Shown piece by piece: positions 52,604 to 62,028 of a stretch of DNA of 64,000 bases (the stretch's first letter is position 1; each line of letters opens with the position of its first letter). Origin of the DNA: Cnuibacter physcomitrellae. Lineage in GTDB: Bacteria > Actinomycetota > Actinomycetes > Actinomycetales > Microbacteriaceae. Where the stretch lies: the NCBI RefSeq assembly GCF_014640535.1, contig NZ_BMHD01000001.1, positions 248,001 through 312,000 on the forward strand, in the 5' to 3' direction. Made by a program: the position numbers and the translations under genes. The notes below the pieces were generated by a model that saw nothing but the letters and a program-made list of their open reading frames with translations, was not told the origin of the DNA and did no database searches.

Positions 52604-53695
52604 TCACCGTCCGGGACGAGCGAGGAAGTCGCGGAGGAGGTCGAAGACGATGTCGCCCTCCGGCGACTGGACGTCAGGGAAGAAGTAGTACCCGTGCGGC
52701 ATGCCCTCCGGCCAGTAGCCCTCCACCTCGACGCCCGCAGAGGCGAGTCGCTCGGCGAACGCCTTGGCCGAGTCGACGATCGGGTCGTGAGTCCCGGCGG
52801 TGAGGAACGTCGGAGGGTATCCCGTCAGATCCGCTTCGAGCGGGCTCGCCAGTGGATCGTCCCACGCCGTCGTGGGGAGATACGCGCTTCGGATGAACCC
52901 GAAGAAGGCGCTGTCGTAGACGATGCCGCGCGGTGCCAGGCGCTGGAATGAATCCCATCGCTCCTGGGCGAAGTCGACGAACGCCCCGAGCATGACGACG
53001 GCACGCGGGGCCCGCAGGCCCCGTCTCGCGGCGACCAGGGGGAGGGCGGCGGCGAAGTTCGACCCGGCTGAGTCGCCGGCCGCCACGACCCCGACGTCGG
53101 TGCGGCCCCCGAGGGCGCCCGCCGAGGTGCAGAGCCACTCGTACACATCCGCGACGTCGTCGAGCGGGGTCGGGAAGGGGTGCTCGGGGGCAAGGCGGTA
53201 GTCCGTCGACACCACGATGACCTGGGCGTCCCGGGCGATGCGGCGGGTGATGTAGTCGGTGTCGTCGCACGATCCGACCGTGAAGCCGCCGCCGTGGACG
53301 TAGAGCACCACGGGGTGCGGGCCCTCGAGTCCGACGGGCCGGTACACCCGGGCTCGCGCGACGCCGTCGCGCACCGGAAGGTAGACCACCGTCGAGCGCA
53401 CCCCGGGCACCGCCTCCGCGCCCGACCGCGGTGTGAGAGCGGGATCGGGCCGGGCGTGGCTGTCACCGATGTACCCGCTCCGCACCGGGGCGATCATGAG
53501 GTCGCGCAGCGCCACCGGTTGGCGGTTGTTCGCGATCACCCGGTACGACGGCATCGCGGGGTCGTCGGTGGTGAAGAAGGACAGCCCGTCGATCGGCCGG
53601 ACGGCGGTGACGTCGTATGAGCCGTCGGGGATCGCGAGGAGCGAGGTGTCGATGTGGGGATCGGAGGGCTCGGCGCCCTGCTCCGTTGCGGCCAT
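52604..53695 (-). CDS. Alpha/beta hydrolase of the HSL/esterase family
   Basis: A 363-residue esterase. The oxyanion motif is VHGGGF (about 131-136), the nucleophile is in GDSAGSNF (about 203-210), the acid in AGTHDPIVD and the histidine in MPHGYYFF. This is the hormone-sensitive-lipase group that hydrolyses small acyl esters. The ATG at 53695 is preceded by GGAGGGTGGGGACC; a GTG nine bases upstream is less well placed. No signal peptide is seen. The substrate is unknown. Confidence 0.88.
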   Translation of the reverse strand: MAATEQGAEPSDPHIDTSLLAIPDGSYDVTAVRPIDGLSFFTTDDPAMPSYRVIANNRQPVALRDLMIAPVRSGYIGDSHARPDPALTPRSGAEAVPGVRSTVVYLPVRDGVARARVYRPVGLEGPHPVVLYVHGGGFTVGSCDDTDYITRRIARDAQVIVVSTDYRLAPEHPFPTPLDDVADVYEWLCTSAGALGGRTDVGVVAAGDSAGSNFAAALPLVAARRGLRAPRAVVMLGAFVDFAQERWDSFQRLAPRGIVYDSAFFGFIRSAYLPTTAWDDPLASPLEADLTGYPPTFLTAGTHDPIVDSAKAFAERLASAGVEVEGYWPEGMPHGYYFFPDVQSPEGDIVFDLLRDFLARPGR

Positions 53696-53831
53696 GGTCC
53701 CCACCCTCCCCGCGCCCGTCTCTGGCGTCGCGCGGACGCCACGCTACCGGAGTGGAGCCGGAGGAGGAGAGGCCCTGGCTGCGGCTCGCCGCATCCGCTA
53801 TGGTCGCTCCACGAGCACGGAGGGGGTCAGG

Positions 53832-54359
53832 ATGACGGGGGACACGCCGAAGGCAGGCCCGGGGAGCGCGGGGGCCCAGGAGGTGCCGAACCGCGTCGTC
53901 GGCCTGCTGCCGTTCGCGGGCGTCGTGCTCTTCCTCATCGCCGAGATCGTGACGATCGCGGTCTCGGGAACGGGCGACCTGCTCTACAGCACGACCCAGA
54001 ACGCGGTGCTGTTCCTCATCGGGTCCTCGGGGATCGGGAACGGGATCGCCCACCTCTTCTTCGGTCCGGCGATCGCCCGTTCGATCGGGTGGACCCCAGG
54101 ACCGTTCCAGTACGAGGTGGGGGCCGCGAACCTCGCCATCGGCATCGCGGGTGTCACGGGCGGCTTCTTCGGGCCGGAGTTCTGGCTCGCGGTGATCATC
54201 GTCGACCTGGTGTTCCTCGTGCTGGCCGGAGTCGGCCACATCCGCGAGATCGTGAAGAACCACAACCTCGCCGTCAACAACGCGGGGCCCATCCTGGTGC
54301 TCGACTTCCTGATGCCGCTCGTGGCCCTCGGACTGTGGCTCTGGCTCACGCTCTCCTGA
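53832..54359 (+). CDS. Four-span membrane protein (DUF6790-like)
   Basis: A 175-residue membrane protein with four spans and the segment FGPEFWLAVIIVDLVFLVLA followed by GHIREIVKNHNLAVNNAGPI, which resembles DUF6790. Function is unknown. The ATG at 53832 follows GGGTCAGG. It stands alone between a divergent esterase and a convergent hypothetical gene. Confidence 0.7.
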   Translation: MTGDTPKAGPGSAGAQEVPNRVVGLLPFAGVVLFLIAEIVTIAVSGTGDLLYSTTQNAVLFLIGSSGIGNGIAHLFFGPAIARSIGWTPGPFQYEVGAANLAIGIAGVTGGFFGPEFWLAVIIVDLVFLVLAGVGHIREIVKNHNLAVNNAGPILVLDFLMPLVALGLWLWLTLS

Positions 54360-54376
54360 GCGACGCTCCTGCGGCG

Positions 54377-54838
54377 TCAGTGCTCGCGCTTGATCACGAA
54401 GTAGGAGCCGCGGATGGTTCCCGCGAGCTTGGACCTCTGGCGAGCGAACGTGAAGGCCGCGAGCTCCTCCGGCACCTCCATGCCGTCGGAGAGCTTGAAC
54501 CCCACGGCCCGTTTCCCGCCCTCCTCGAGGGTGTACATCACGTTGATCGAGAGTCCGCTCTCGTAGAACACGTACGCCATGCGGATGCCGTCGACGACGA
54601 ACTCGGTGACCTCCAGCGGCCGTGAGGCGATCTCGAGGCCGCGCTCGTCGTCGAGGATGCCGTGCACCCACTCGACGATCTCGGGCGCCTCCGACGCCGG
54701 CACGACGGCGAAGTCGTGGTCGTACTTGTTCTTGAAGTAGCGGGCCTCGTTGGCGCGGAGCCCGGCGAGCGCCTCGACGACGGGCGAGGACTCGAGCCCT
54801 GCCGTCGAGACGCTGGTGAAGTCGACCGTGTGAGCCAT
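54377..54838 (-). CDS. Hypothetical protein
   Basis: A 153-residue soluble protein (MAHTVDFTSVSTAGLESSPV at the start) with mixed helices and strands and no cysteine cluster. The family is not recognised. The ATG at 54838 has GGAGG upstream and also GAGGAT six bases before it. It is 17 bp from the convergent membrane-protein gene. No function is assigned. Confidence 0.68.
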   Translation of the reverse strand: MAHTVDFTSVSTAGLESSPVVEALAGLRANEARYFKNKYDHDFAVVPASEAPEIVEWVHGILDDERGLEIASRPLEVTEFVVDGIRMAYVFYESGLSINVMYTLEEGGKRAVGFKLSDGMEVPEELAAFTFARQRSKLAGTIRGSYFVIKREH

Positions 54839-54906
54839 GCCCCCATCCTCCGGCATCCGCGACCTCGTCCGCCAGGCCGTGCCGAGGGCGTCGTCGGCCC
54901 GGGCGA

Positions 54907-56304
54907 TCACAGGTTGATGAAGGCGCCTTCGAGGCCGTGGAACGCATCCTGCAGCGACTCCGACAGACTGGGATGCGTGTGCACGTTGCGCGCCAGCTCG
55001 TGCACGCCGAGGTCCCACTTCTGGGCCAGCGTGAGCTCGGGGAGCAGCTCCGACACGTCGAGTCCGACGAGGTGCCCGCCCAGCAGCTCCAGGTACCGCC
55101 GGTCCGCCACGAGCTTCACGAAGCCGCCCGCGTCGCCCAGGGCGTGCGCCTTCGCGTTCGCGGACATCGGGAACGTCGCCACGACCACGTCGTATCCCTC
55201 CTCGCGCGCCTGCTGCTCGGTCAGCCCGAAGCTGGCCACCTGGGGCTGGAAGTAGGTCGCCCTCGGCATCATGCGGTAGTCGCCGAGGGGCATCGTCTCG
55301 GCGCCGGCGATGGTCTCCGCGGCCACGATGCCCTGCGCCTCGGCGACGTGCGCGAGCTGGAGCTTGGCCGTCACGTCGCCGATGGCGTAGAGGCCCGGGG
55401 TCGTGGTGCGCATCCGGTCGTCGATCTCGATGGCGCCGCGCTCGGTCAGCCGCACTCCCGTGGTCTCCAACCCGTAGCCCTCCACGTTCGGAGCGAAGCC
55501 CACGGCGATCAGGGCCTTGGCGGCGGTGATCGAGCCGGGGTTTCCATCACGATCGACGTAGCCGACCGTGACCCGGTCCCCGTCGTCCTCGACCGACAGC
55601 ACGCGGGTGGAGGTGAGGATCGGCACCCCGAGCGCGCGGAAGCGCCGTGCCACCTCCTTCGACACGTCGGCGTCCTCATTCGGAAGCGCACGGTCGAGGT
55701 ACTCGATCACGGTGACGTCGACGCCGAACGCGGACATCACATAGGCGAACTCCAGCCCGATCGCGCCGGCGCCGATGATGACGATGTCGTCGGGCAGCTC
55801 GCGGGTGAGGATGAGCGACTCATACGTGACGACGTTCTCGCTGAGCTCCACGCCGGGCAGGAGCCGCGTGGTGGAGCCGGTCGCGATGATCGCGTCGTCG
55901 AACGTCAGCTCCGTCGTGGTCCCGTCCGTCAGGGTGACTGACATCGACCCGGGCCCGGTGAAGGTCCCCTCGCCGTCGTACTGCGTCACCCCGTTCTTGC
56001 GCATGAGGAACCGGACGCCCTTCGCGCGGGCGTCGCTCACCGACCGGCTGCGGTCGAAGGCGGCGCCGTAGTCGAGAGAGACGTCGCCCGAGATGCCGAA
56101 CGTGCTCGCCTCGGTGGTGACCATGCGCCCCACCTCCGCGTTGCGGAGCAGCGTCTTCGCGGGGACGCAGCCGACGTTGAGGCAGACCCCGCCCCAGAAC
56201 CTCCGTTCGACGACGGCGACGTCGAGTCCGAGCTGGGCCGCTCGCACGGCGGCGACGTAGCCGCCAGGGCCCGCGCCCAGGATCACCAGGTCGTGGTGCG
56301 TCAT
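54907..56304 (-). CDS. lpdA: Dihydrolipoyl dehydrogenase
   Basis: A 465-residue flavoprotein. FAD loop [11 protein letters not shown] (about 10-20), redox pair in [11 protein letters not shown] (about 38-48), NAD loop [14 protein letters not shown] (about 174-187), FAD loop 2 [14 protein letters not shown], and catalytic HTHPSLSES near the C-terminus. It re-oxidises lipoamide in 2-oxoacid dehydrogenase complexes. The ATG overlaps the HxlR regulator stop (ATGA), so it is made in a regulated operon rather than with E1/E2 genes, which is unusual. The sequence ends two bases before a 60-bp gap with no other feature. Confidence 0.93.
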   Translation of the reverse strand: MTHHDLVILGAGPGGYVAAVRAAQLGLDVAVVERRFWGGVCLNVGCVPAKTLLRNAEVGRMVTTEASTFGISGDVSLDYGAAFDRSRSVSDARAKGVRFLMRKNGVTQYDGEGTFTGPGSMSVTLTDGTTTELTFDDAIIATGSTTRLLPGVELSENVVTYESLILTRELPDDIVIIGAGAIGLEFAYVMSAFGVDVTVIEYLDRALPNEDADVSKEVARRFRALGVPILTSTRVLSVEDDGDRVTVGYVDRDGNPGSITAAKALIAVGFAPNVEGYGLETTGVRLTERGAIEIDDRMRTTTPGLYAIGDVTAKLQLAHVAEAQGIVAAETIAGAETMPLGDYRMMPRATYFQPQVASFGLTEQQAREEGYDVVVATFPMSANAKAHALGDAGGFVKLVADRRYLELLGGHLVGLDVSELLPELTLAQKWDLGVHELARNVHTHPSLSESLQDAFHGLEGAFINL

Positions 56305-56768
56305 CGGATGCTCCCCTCGGGTTCGCGGGTCAGCCGCGCGGCGATGCGGTCGCGCGGCACGACGGTCTCGCCGTCGGCCACCGCAGCGGCCGCCAGCGGG
56401 CTCCCGGACTCGGCGTCGACGAAGCTCAGCAGCGGCTTCCTCGGGCTCGGGTGGTGGCGGTCCGCCCATCCACCGAGGGCGAGCAGCACGACGGCGAGGT
56501 CGCGGCCGGCCTCCGTCAGCACGTACTCCTCGTGCGTCCGGCCGGTCTCGGGCTTGTAGGAGCGCCGCTCGAGCACCCCGCCCTCGACGAGGCTGCCGAG
56601 ACGAGCGGTGAGCACCTCTCGGGGGATGCCGAGGGAGTCGTGGAACTGACCGAAGCGCGTGGCCCCGGCGAGGGCGTCGCGCACGATCATCAGCGTCCAC
56701 TTCTCTCCGAGCACGTCGAGGGAGCGGGCGATGGGACAGCGGTCGTCGCCGCCGAGGATGCCGAGCAT
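56301..56768 (-). CDS. HxlR-family winged-helix regulator
   Basis: A 155-residue regulator starting [24 protein letters not shown] (cut here). The conserved [20 protein letters not shown] (about 10-29) and [20 protein letters not shown] are HxlR hallmarks; Cys10 may sense oxidants or electrophiles. The ATG at 56768 was chosen over 56774 because the -10 TACACT (56775-56780) ends six bases before it, as in other leaderless genes here. A 13-bp inverted repeat lies in the promoter region shared with the SDR gene. It overlaps lpdA downstream. Confidence 0.88.
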   Translation of the reverse strand: MLGILGGDDRCPIARSLDVLGEKWTLMIVRDALAGATRFGQFHDSLGIPREVLTARLGSLVEGGVLERRSYKPETGRTHEEYVLTEAGRDLAVVLLALGGWADRHHPSPRKPLLSFVDAESGSPLAAAAVADGETVVPRDRIAARLTREPEGSIR

Positions 56769-56777
56769 GCTCATAGT

Positions 56778-56837
56778 GTAGCTGAGTTCGACAAGTGAAC
56801 TGCGGTGCATTAGAGTCTGGATTCCGAACTCAGCTAC
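56778..56837. promoter_or_regulatory. Perfect 13-bp inverted repeat between HxlR and SDR genes
   Basis: GTAGCTGAGTTCG (56778-56790) and CGAACTCAGCTAC (56825-56837), 34 bp apart. The left arm overlaps the HxlR -10 TACACT; a smaller GTTC...GAAC palindrome is at 56787-56801. This is the layout of HxlR operators that control both divergent genes. Confidence 0.72.
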
Positions 56838-56880
56838 GAGGCCCGCGAGAGCGCGGCACGGATCCCGTAAGGAGCAGATC

Positions 56881-57582
56881 ATGGACATCTCCGGAACGAC
56901 GGTGCTGGTCACCGGTGCGAACGGCGGTCTCGGCCGGAACTTCGTCGAGCAGGCGCTCGCCCGCGGCGCCTCCCGCGTCTACGCCACCGCGCGGAGGCCT
57001 CGGCAGTGGGAGGACGCACGGGTGGAGCCGCTCGCCCTCGACGTCACCGACGAGGCGAGCGTCGCGGCCGCCGTCGTCGCAGCCCCTGACGTGGACATCG
57101 TCATCAACAACGCCGGCGTCGGCGGCGCGTCCTCCTTGCTCGCCTCGAGCGTCGAGGACGTCGAGCGCGTCTTCGCCACCAACGTCTTCGGGGCGCTGCG
57201 TGTCGCCAAGGCCTTCGCTCCCGTGCTGGCGTCGCGCGGGGGAGGAGCGCTGGTCGACGTGCACTCGGTGCTCAGCTGGCTCGCGATCGCCGGCGGGTAC
57301 TCCGCGTCGAAGGCGGCGCTCTGGTCCCTCACCAACTCGCTCCGTGTGGAGCTCGCCCCTCAGGGCACCCTGGTGGTGGGGGCGCACCTCGGATACACCG
57401 ACACCCCGATGATCGCCGACGTCGACGCGGAGAAGAACGACCCGGCCGAGGTGGTGGCGAGCATCTGGGACGCGGTCGCCGCCGACGAGGACGAGGCGCT
57501 CGCCGACCAGGTCAGCCGCGATGTGAGGGCGGCGCTCTCCGGTCCCGTCCGCTCGCTGTACGCGCAACTCCTGGCGAACTGA
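56881..57582 (+). CDS. Short-chain dehydrogenase/reductase
   Basis: A 233-residue SDR: TGANGGLGRN (about 11-20), DIVINNAGVGG, and catalytic SVLSWLAIAGGYSASKAAL giving Ser, Tyr and Lys. It is under AAGGAG and is divergent from the HxlR regulator, whose operator spans the intergenic region, a pair often linked to electrophile or quinone stress. The substrate is unknown. Confidence 0.88.
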   Translation: MDISGTTVLVTGANGGLGRNFVEQALARGASRVYATARRPRQWEDARVEPLALDVTDEASVAAAVVAAPDVDIVINNAGVGGASSLLASSVEDVERVFATNVFGALRVAKAFAPVLASRGGGALVDVHSVLSWLAIAGGYSASKAALWSLTNSLRVELAPQGTLVVGAHLGYTDTPMIADVDAEKNDPAEVVASIWDAVAADEDEALADQVSRDVRAALSGPVRSLYAQLLAN

Positions 57583-57653
57583 CGCCCCTACCCCTCGGGA
57601 GAGGGCCCGACAACCTGCTCGCGGCCTGAGCCGGGCCGGAGTAGGCCGGGAGG

Positions 57654-58829
57654 ATGAGAGCTCTCACCTGGCAGGGAACGATGAAGGTCCGCGTGGAGGA
57701 TGTCCCGGATCCGGTGATCCAGGATCCGGGTGATGTGATCATCCGGATCACCTCCACCGCGATCTGCGGGTCGGACCTCCACCTGTACGACGTCCTCGGG
57801 CCGTTCCTGTCCCGAGGCGACGTCCTGGGGCACGAGCCGATGGGGATCGTCGAGGAGGTGGGCCCGGGCGTGACCACGCTGGCACCCGGCGACCGGGTGG
57901 TCATCCCGTTCGTCATCGCCTGCGGACACTGCTACATGTGTCAGCGCGGGCTGACCACGCAGTGCGAGACCACGCAGAACCGCTCCAGCGGGACCGGCGC
58001 CTCGCTCTACGGCTACACGGAGCTCTACGGGTCGGTGCCGGGCGGTCAGGCGGAGCGCCTGCGGGTGCCGTTCGCGGACTTCAACGCGCAGAAGGTCGGC
58101 CACGACCTCCCCGACGAGCGGTACCTGTTCCTCAGCGACATCCTCCCGACCGCCTGGCAGGGGGTCCAGTACGCGGGCCTGGAGTCCGGCGACGTGCTCG
58201 CCGTCATCGGACTCGGCCCGGTCGGCCAGTTCGCGGCCCGCATCGGCGTCCACCTCGGGCATCGCGTGATCGCGGTCGATCCAGTGCCCGAGCGTCGGGC
58301 GATGGCCGAGCGTCACGGCGTCGAGGTGCTCGATCTCACCGACGACGTGCTCGACCGGCTCCGCGAGGCGACGGACGGTCGCGGGCCCGACGCCGTGGTG
58401 GACGCCGTCGGGATGGAGGCGCACGGCAACCCCGGCGCCGCGTTCGCCCAGTTCGCGGCCGGGCTGCTGCCCGATCCGCTCGCCAAGAAGGCCGCCACCA
58501 CCGTCGGGGTCGACCGCCTCGCGGCGCTCATGCTCGCCCTCGACTCGGTGCGTCGCGGAGGGACGGTCTCGCTGAGCGGCGTGTACGCCGGCGCGGCCGA
58601 TCCGATGCCGCTGATGACGATGTTCGACAAGGGCCTCACGATCCGGATGGGGCAGTGCAACGTGCACCGCTGGCGTGACGAACTGCTTCCCCTCGTGGTG
58701 GATCCGGCCGATCCGCTCGGCGTCACGGACCTCGTCACCCACCGCGTGCCCCTCGAGGAGGCAGCGCGGATGTACGACGTGTTCAAGGAGAAGCAGGATG
58801 GGTGCATCAAGGTGGTGCTCACCCCCTGA
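57654..58829 (+). CDS. Zinc-dependent alcohol dehydrogenase (medium-chain)
   Basis: A 391-residue MDR enzyme. Catalytic zinc ligands are in ICGSDLH (about 38-44) and GHEPMG (about 60-65); the structural zinc site is CGHCYMCQRGLTTQC (about 91-105). NAD is bound at GLGPVGQFAA (about 184-193). It resembles the glutathione-independent formaldehyde/threonine dehydrogenase branch. The ATG at 57654 has GGGAGG five bases upstream. It stands alone between the SDR and a transporter. Confidence 0.87.
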   Translation: MRALTWQGTMKVRVEDVPDPVIQDPGDVIIRITSTAICGSDLHLYDVLGPFLSRGDVLGHEPMGIVEEVGPGVTTLAPGDRVVIPFVIACGHCYMCQRGLTTQCETTQNRSSGTGASLYGYTELYGSVPGGQAERLRVPFADFNAQKVGHDLPDERYLFLSDILPTAWQGVQYAGLESGDVLAVIGLGPVGQFAARIGVHLGHRVIAVDPVPERRAMAERHGVEVLDLTDDVLDRLREATDGRGPDAVVDAVGMEAHGNPGAAFAQFAAGLLPDPLAKKAATTVGVDRLAALMLALDSVRRGGTVSLSGVYAGAADPMPLMTMFDKGLTIRMGQCNVHRWRDELLPLVVDPADPLGVTDLVTHRVPLEEAARMYDVFKEKQDGCIKVVLTP

Positions 58830-58899
58830 GGGGCTGCGCGATCGGAGCGGCGCAGGGAACCACGCAGCCGGCTGTGATCCGAGGGAAGCGCCTTCGACC

Positions 58900-58914
58900 T
58901 AGAATCGCGATATA
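58900..58914 (+). promoter_or_regulatory. -10 element of the 58912 transporter
   Basis: TAGAAT (58900-58905) is followed by six bases and then ATA at 58912. The spacing is the same as for the leaderless genes in this window, where ATG or GTG occupies that position. Confidence 0.5.
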
Positions 58915-60090
58915 GAGACCCGACCTGCCCCCCGTCGAGTCGGCCCCTTCATCACGATCGGGCTGCTCGTCCTCGCCGTCGTCTGCGTAGCGACCGGCTT
59001 CCTCCCGCCCGCCGACACGGGGGCGCTGCTGGCACGCATCGCGCCCGTGCTCGGCTTCGTCGTGGCGATCACGATCGTCGCCGAGCTCGGGAGCGAGGCG
59101 GGCGTCTTCGAGGCGCTCGCCGAGCGGATGGGCCGGTGGGGTCGTGGACGTGTCGTGGCCCTGTGGGCCTCGGTGATCGTGCTGGCCGTGCTCAGCACCG
59201 CCTTCCTGTCGCTCGACACGACGGCGGTCCTCGTCACGCCGGTGGTGGTCCTCCTCGCCCAGCGCGTCGGGATCTCCCCGATCCCGTTCGCGCTCGCCAC
59301 CGTGTGGCTCGCGAACACCGCATCCCTCCTGCTGCCGGTGTCGAACCTGACCAACCTGCTCGCAACGGACAGGATCGGCGGGGGAGCGGGTGCCTTCCTG
59401 GCGCTCAGCTGGGCGCCGGCCCTGGTGGGGATCGCGGTGCCCGTCATCATCCTCAGCATCCTCTACCGCCGGTCGTTGACCGGGTCGTACACGGTCGCCC
59501 CGGTGGAGCGCAGCGATGATCGGGTGCTGCTCGTCGTCTCGGCCGTCGTCACCCTCGTGCTCCTCCCGATGCTCGTCATCACCACCGAGGTGTGGATCCC
59601 GGCGTCGATCGCGGCCGTCGTGCTCCTCGTGCTCTTCGCGGTGAGGCGCCGGTCGGCGATCCGCGTCGGCCTGGTCCCGTGGAACGCGATCGGCATCGCG
59701 CTGGCGCTCTTCGCCCTGGTCGAGACGGCGCACGCCCACGGCCTCGAGGACCTCCTCGCCAGCGTCGCGGGAACGGGGACCGGCCCGCTCGACCTGCTGC
59801 GTCTGGCGGCGCTCGGCGCGCTGGGCGCGAACGGCATCAACAACCTGCCCGCCTACCTCGTCCTGGAGCCGCAGGCGGCGGGCGAGCCGCTCCGGCTGAT
59901 GGCGCTGCTCATCGGTGTGAACCTCGGCCCGCTCGTCAGTCCGTGGGCGTCCCTCGCGACGCTGCTGTGGCACGACCGCGTGGTGTCGCTGGGAGTGACG
60001 GTGCGCTGGGGCCGCTTCGCGCTGATGGGGCTGGTCGCCGTCGCGATCATGATCCCGCTCGCGACGATCCTCCTCGCGCTGGTCCACTGA
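58912..60090 (+). CDS. SLC13/ArsB-like ion transporter with non-standard start
   Basis: A 392-residue membrane protein (if read from 58912) with about ten or eleven spans in the arsenite/tricarboxylate ion-transporter pattern. The second half repeats the first: STAFLSLDTTAVLVTPVVVL (conserved D and T) and GANGINNLPAYLVLEP. The frame is open from 58903 and the first span (GPFITIGLLVLAVVCVATGF) is coded there, but no ATG, GTG or TTG precedes it; the first is GTG at 59047, inside the second span. The expected initiator after the -10 TAGAAT is ATA. A sequencing error or mutated start is possible. The substrate is unknown. Confidence 0.72.
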   Translation: METRPAPRRVGPFITIGLLVLAVVCVATGFLPPADTGALLARIAPVLGFVVAITIVAELGSEAGVFEALAERMGRWGRGRVVALWASVIVLAVLSTAFLSLDTTAVLVTPVVVLLAQRVGISPIPFALATVWLANTASLLLPVSNLTNLLATDRIGGGAGAFLALSWAPALVGIAVPVIILSILYRRSLTGSYTVAPVERSDDRVLLVVSAVVTLVLLPMLVITTEVWIPASIAAVVLLVLFAVRRRSAIRVGLVPWNAIGIALALFALVETAHAHGLEDLLASVAGTGTGPLDLLRLAALGALGANGINNLPAYLVLEPQAAGEPLRLMALLIGVNLGPLVSPWASLATLLWHDRVVSLGVTVRWGRFALMGLVAVAIMIPLATILLALVH

Positions 60091-60212
60091 CGTCGATCGG
60101 GCGACGGCTCGCGCCGGGAGCCCGGATGTCGGATCCCGGCAAGGGTCTTGCCTGCGGATGCGGCGGATTCGCAGGCTTCCCGCCCTCCATGGCCGGTCGT
60201 GAGACGCCGACG

Positions 60213-60228
60213 TACGGTGAGTCGCATG
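60213..60228 (+). promoter_or_regulatory. Leaderless promoter of an SDR gene
   Basis: TACGGT (60213-60218) ends seven bases before the ATG at 60226, the pattern seen repeatedly in this window. Confidence 0.5.
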
Positions 60229-61116
60229 CCTTCGATGTACGACGCCCAGGACCCCATCCACCAGTACCCCGGCCCGCCGTTCCCCGCGCAGCAGCAGAGC
60301 GGCCCCGGCGACATCCACGAGATGGACCCCGCGCCCGACCACGGCGAGCAGAGCTACGTCGGCAAGGGGCGGCTCGAGGGCCGGAAGGCCATCATCACCG
60401 GAGCGGACTCCGGCATCGGACGAGCCGTCGCCATCGCGTACGCCCGCGAGGGCGCCGACGTCGTCCTCTCCTATCTGCCCGAGGAGCAGGATCAGGCCGA
60501 GGAGGTCGCCGCGCTGGTGCGCGATGCCGGTCGGCAGGCCGTCCTCGTCCCCGGCGACCTGCAGGACGAGCAGGCGAACGTCGCACTCGTCGAGACCGCC
60601 GTCGAGGAGCTCGGCGGCGTCGACATCCTCGCCCTCATCGCGGGCGCCATGCCCACGGTCGACAGCATCGACGACTTCGAGACCGAGACGCTCGACCACG
60701 TCCTCAAGACGAACATCTACCCGCTGTTCTGGACGACGAAGGCGGCCTCCCCGCACCTCCAGCCCGGTGCGGCCATCATCACCTGTGCGAGCATCCAGGG
60801 CTACGTCCCCTCGCCGCAGCTCGCCGAGTACGCCGTGTCCAAGGCCGGGATCGTCAACTGGACCCGGGCCATGGCCCAGCAGCTCGCGGAGCGCGGCATC
60901 CGTGTGAACGGCGTCGCGCCGGGGCCGGTGTGGACGCCTCTGCAGCCCGCGTTCGTGCCGAACGAGAAGATCGAGTCCTTCGGGAGCGAGGCCGCGTACG
61001 GCCGTCCGGCCCAGCCCGCGGAGCTCGCCCCGCCGTTCGTGCTGCTCGCCTCCCAGGAGGCGAGCTACATCAGCGGCGAGACGATCGCCGTGACCGGCGG
61101 CACGCCGACCCACTGA
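60226..61116 (+). CDS. SDR-family oxidoreductase with extended N-terminus (stress-protein-39-like)
   Basis: A 296-residue SDR. An N-terminal extension of about 40 residues (HQYPGPPFPAQQQSG, MDPAPDHGEQSYVGKGRLEG) precedes the NAD loop TGADSGIGRAVA (about 51-62), then catalytic SIQGYVPSPQLAEYAVSKA. This matches the YhdF/GSP39 type of stress-linked SDRs. The ATG at 60226 is chosen because TACGGT ends seven bases before. It lies 12 bp before a second, interrupted SDR gene. Confidence 0.87.
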   Translation: MPSMYDAQDPIHQYPGPPFPAQQQSGPGDIHEMDPAPDHGEQSYVGKGRLEGRKAIITGADSGIGRAVAIAYAREGADVVLSYLPEEQDQAEEVAALVRDAGRQAVLVPGDLQDEQANVALVETAVEELGGVDILALIAGAMPTVDSIDDFETETLDHVLKTNIYPLFWTTKAASPHLQPGAAIITCASIQGYVPSPQLAEYAVSKAGIVNWTRAMAQQLAERGIRVNGVAPGPVWTPLQPAFVPNEKIESFGSEAAYGRPAQPAELAPPFVLLASQEASYISGETIAVTGGTPTH

Positions 61117-61128
61117 CGGGAGCGGACG

Positions 61129-61929
61129 GTGGACCTCGGACTCTCCGGTCGCGTCGCCCTCGTCACGGGCGGTGACTCCGGCATCGGCTGGCACACCGCT
61201 CGACTGCTGCTGTCGGAGGGGGCCACCGTGGTCCTCTCCGACAGGGAGCAGTCGCGGCTCGACGCGGCGGCGGCCGAGCTGCGGGCGCCCGACGGGAGGC
61301 TGTTCGCGTTCGCCGCCGACGTGACTGACGTCGGTGCGCTCGCCGAGTTGCATCGCCGTGTGACGGAGGCGGTCGGAGCCATCGACATCCTCGTGCAGTC
61401 CGCCGGCGTGACGGGGGCGCAGGGGCTCTTCCACGAGATCGACGACGAGGGATGGACGTCGACGATCGAGACCGATCTGATGGGCCCGGTGAGGCTCACC
61501 CGCGAGTTCCTGCCCGATCTCCGCTCCGGCGGGTGGGGCCGCATCGTGTATCTCGTGTCGGAGGACGCCGTGTAGCCGTACGACGACGAGCTGCCTTACT
61601 GCTCCGCCAAGGCCGGGGTGCTCGCGCTGGCGAAGGGCCTCTCCAGGTCCTATGCCCTCGAGGGGCTGCTGGTCAACGCGGTGTCGCCGGCCTTCATCCG
61701 CACTCCGATGACGGACGCGATGATGCAGAAGCGCAGCGAGCAGCTCGGCGTGACGGTCGACGAGGCGGTCGAGTCGTTCCTCGAGGAGGAGCGGCCGTAC
61801 CTGGAGCTCAAGCGTCGAGGCGAGCCGGAGGAGGTCGCGAACGTCATCGTCTTCCTCTGCTCCGACCGCGCCTCCTTCGTGAACGGATCGAACTACCGCG
61901 TGGATGCGGGGTCCGTCGCCACGATCTGA
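61129..61929 (+). pseudogene. Short-chain dehydrogenase interrupted by one amber codon
   Basis: Two halves of one SDR in the same frame. The first (61129-61575) contains TGGDSGIGW and ILVQSAGVTG and ends VYLVSEDAV; then TAG (61573-61575); the second (61576-61929) continues PYDDELPYCSAKAGVLALAKGL to a normal end with GEPEEVANVIVFLCSD. Catalytic Ser, Tyr and Lys are all present but split. One C-to-T change from CAG (Gln) gives the stop. Length without the stop (266 aa) is standard. It may be a recent pseudogene or rely on read-through; the rest is undamaged. Confidence 0.88.
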
Positions 61930-62028
61930 CCCTGTCGTCGATCCGAGTGCCTCGAGGATCCGGTGCCGCGGCTGTGGCACACTGGCGAAAGCCACCCCGT
62001 GATCGGGGGTCAGGAGACAGGAGCACGC

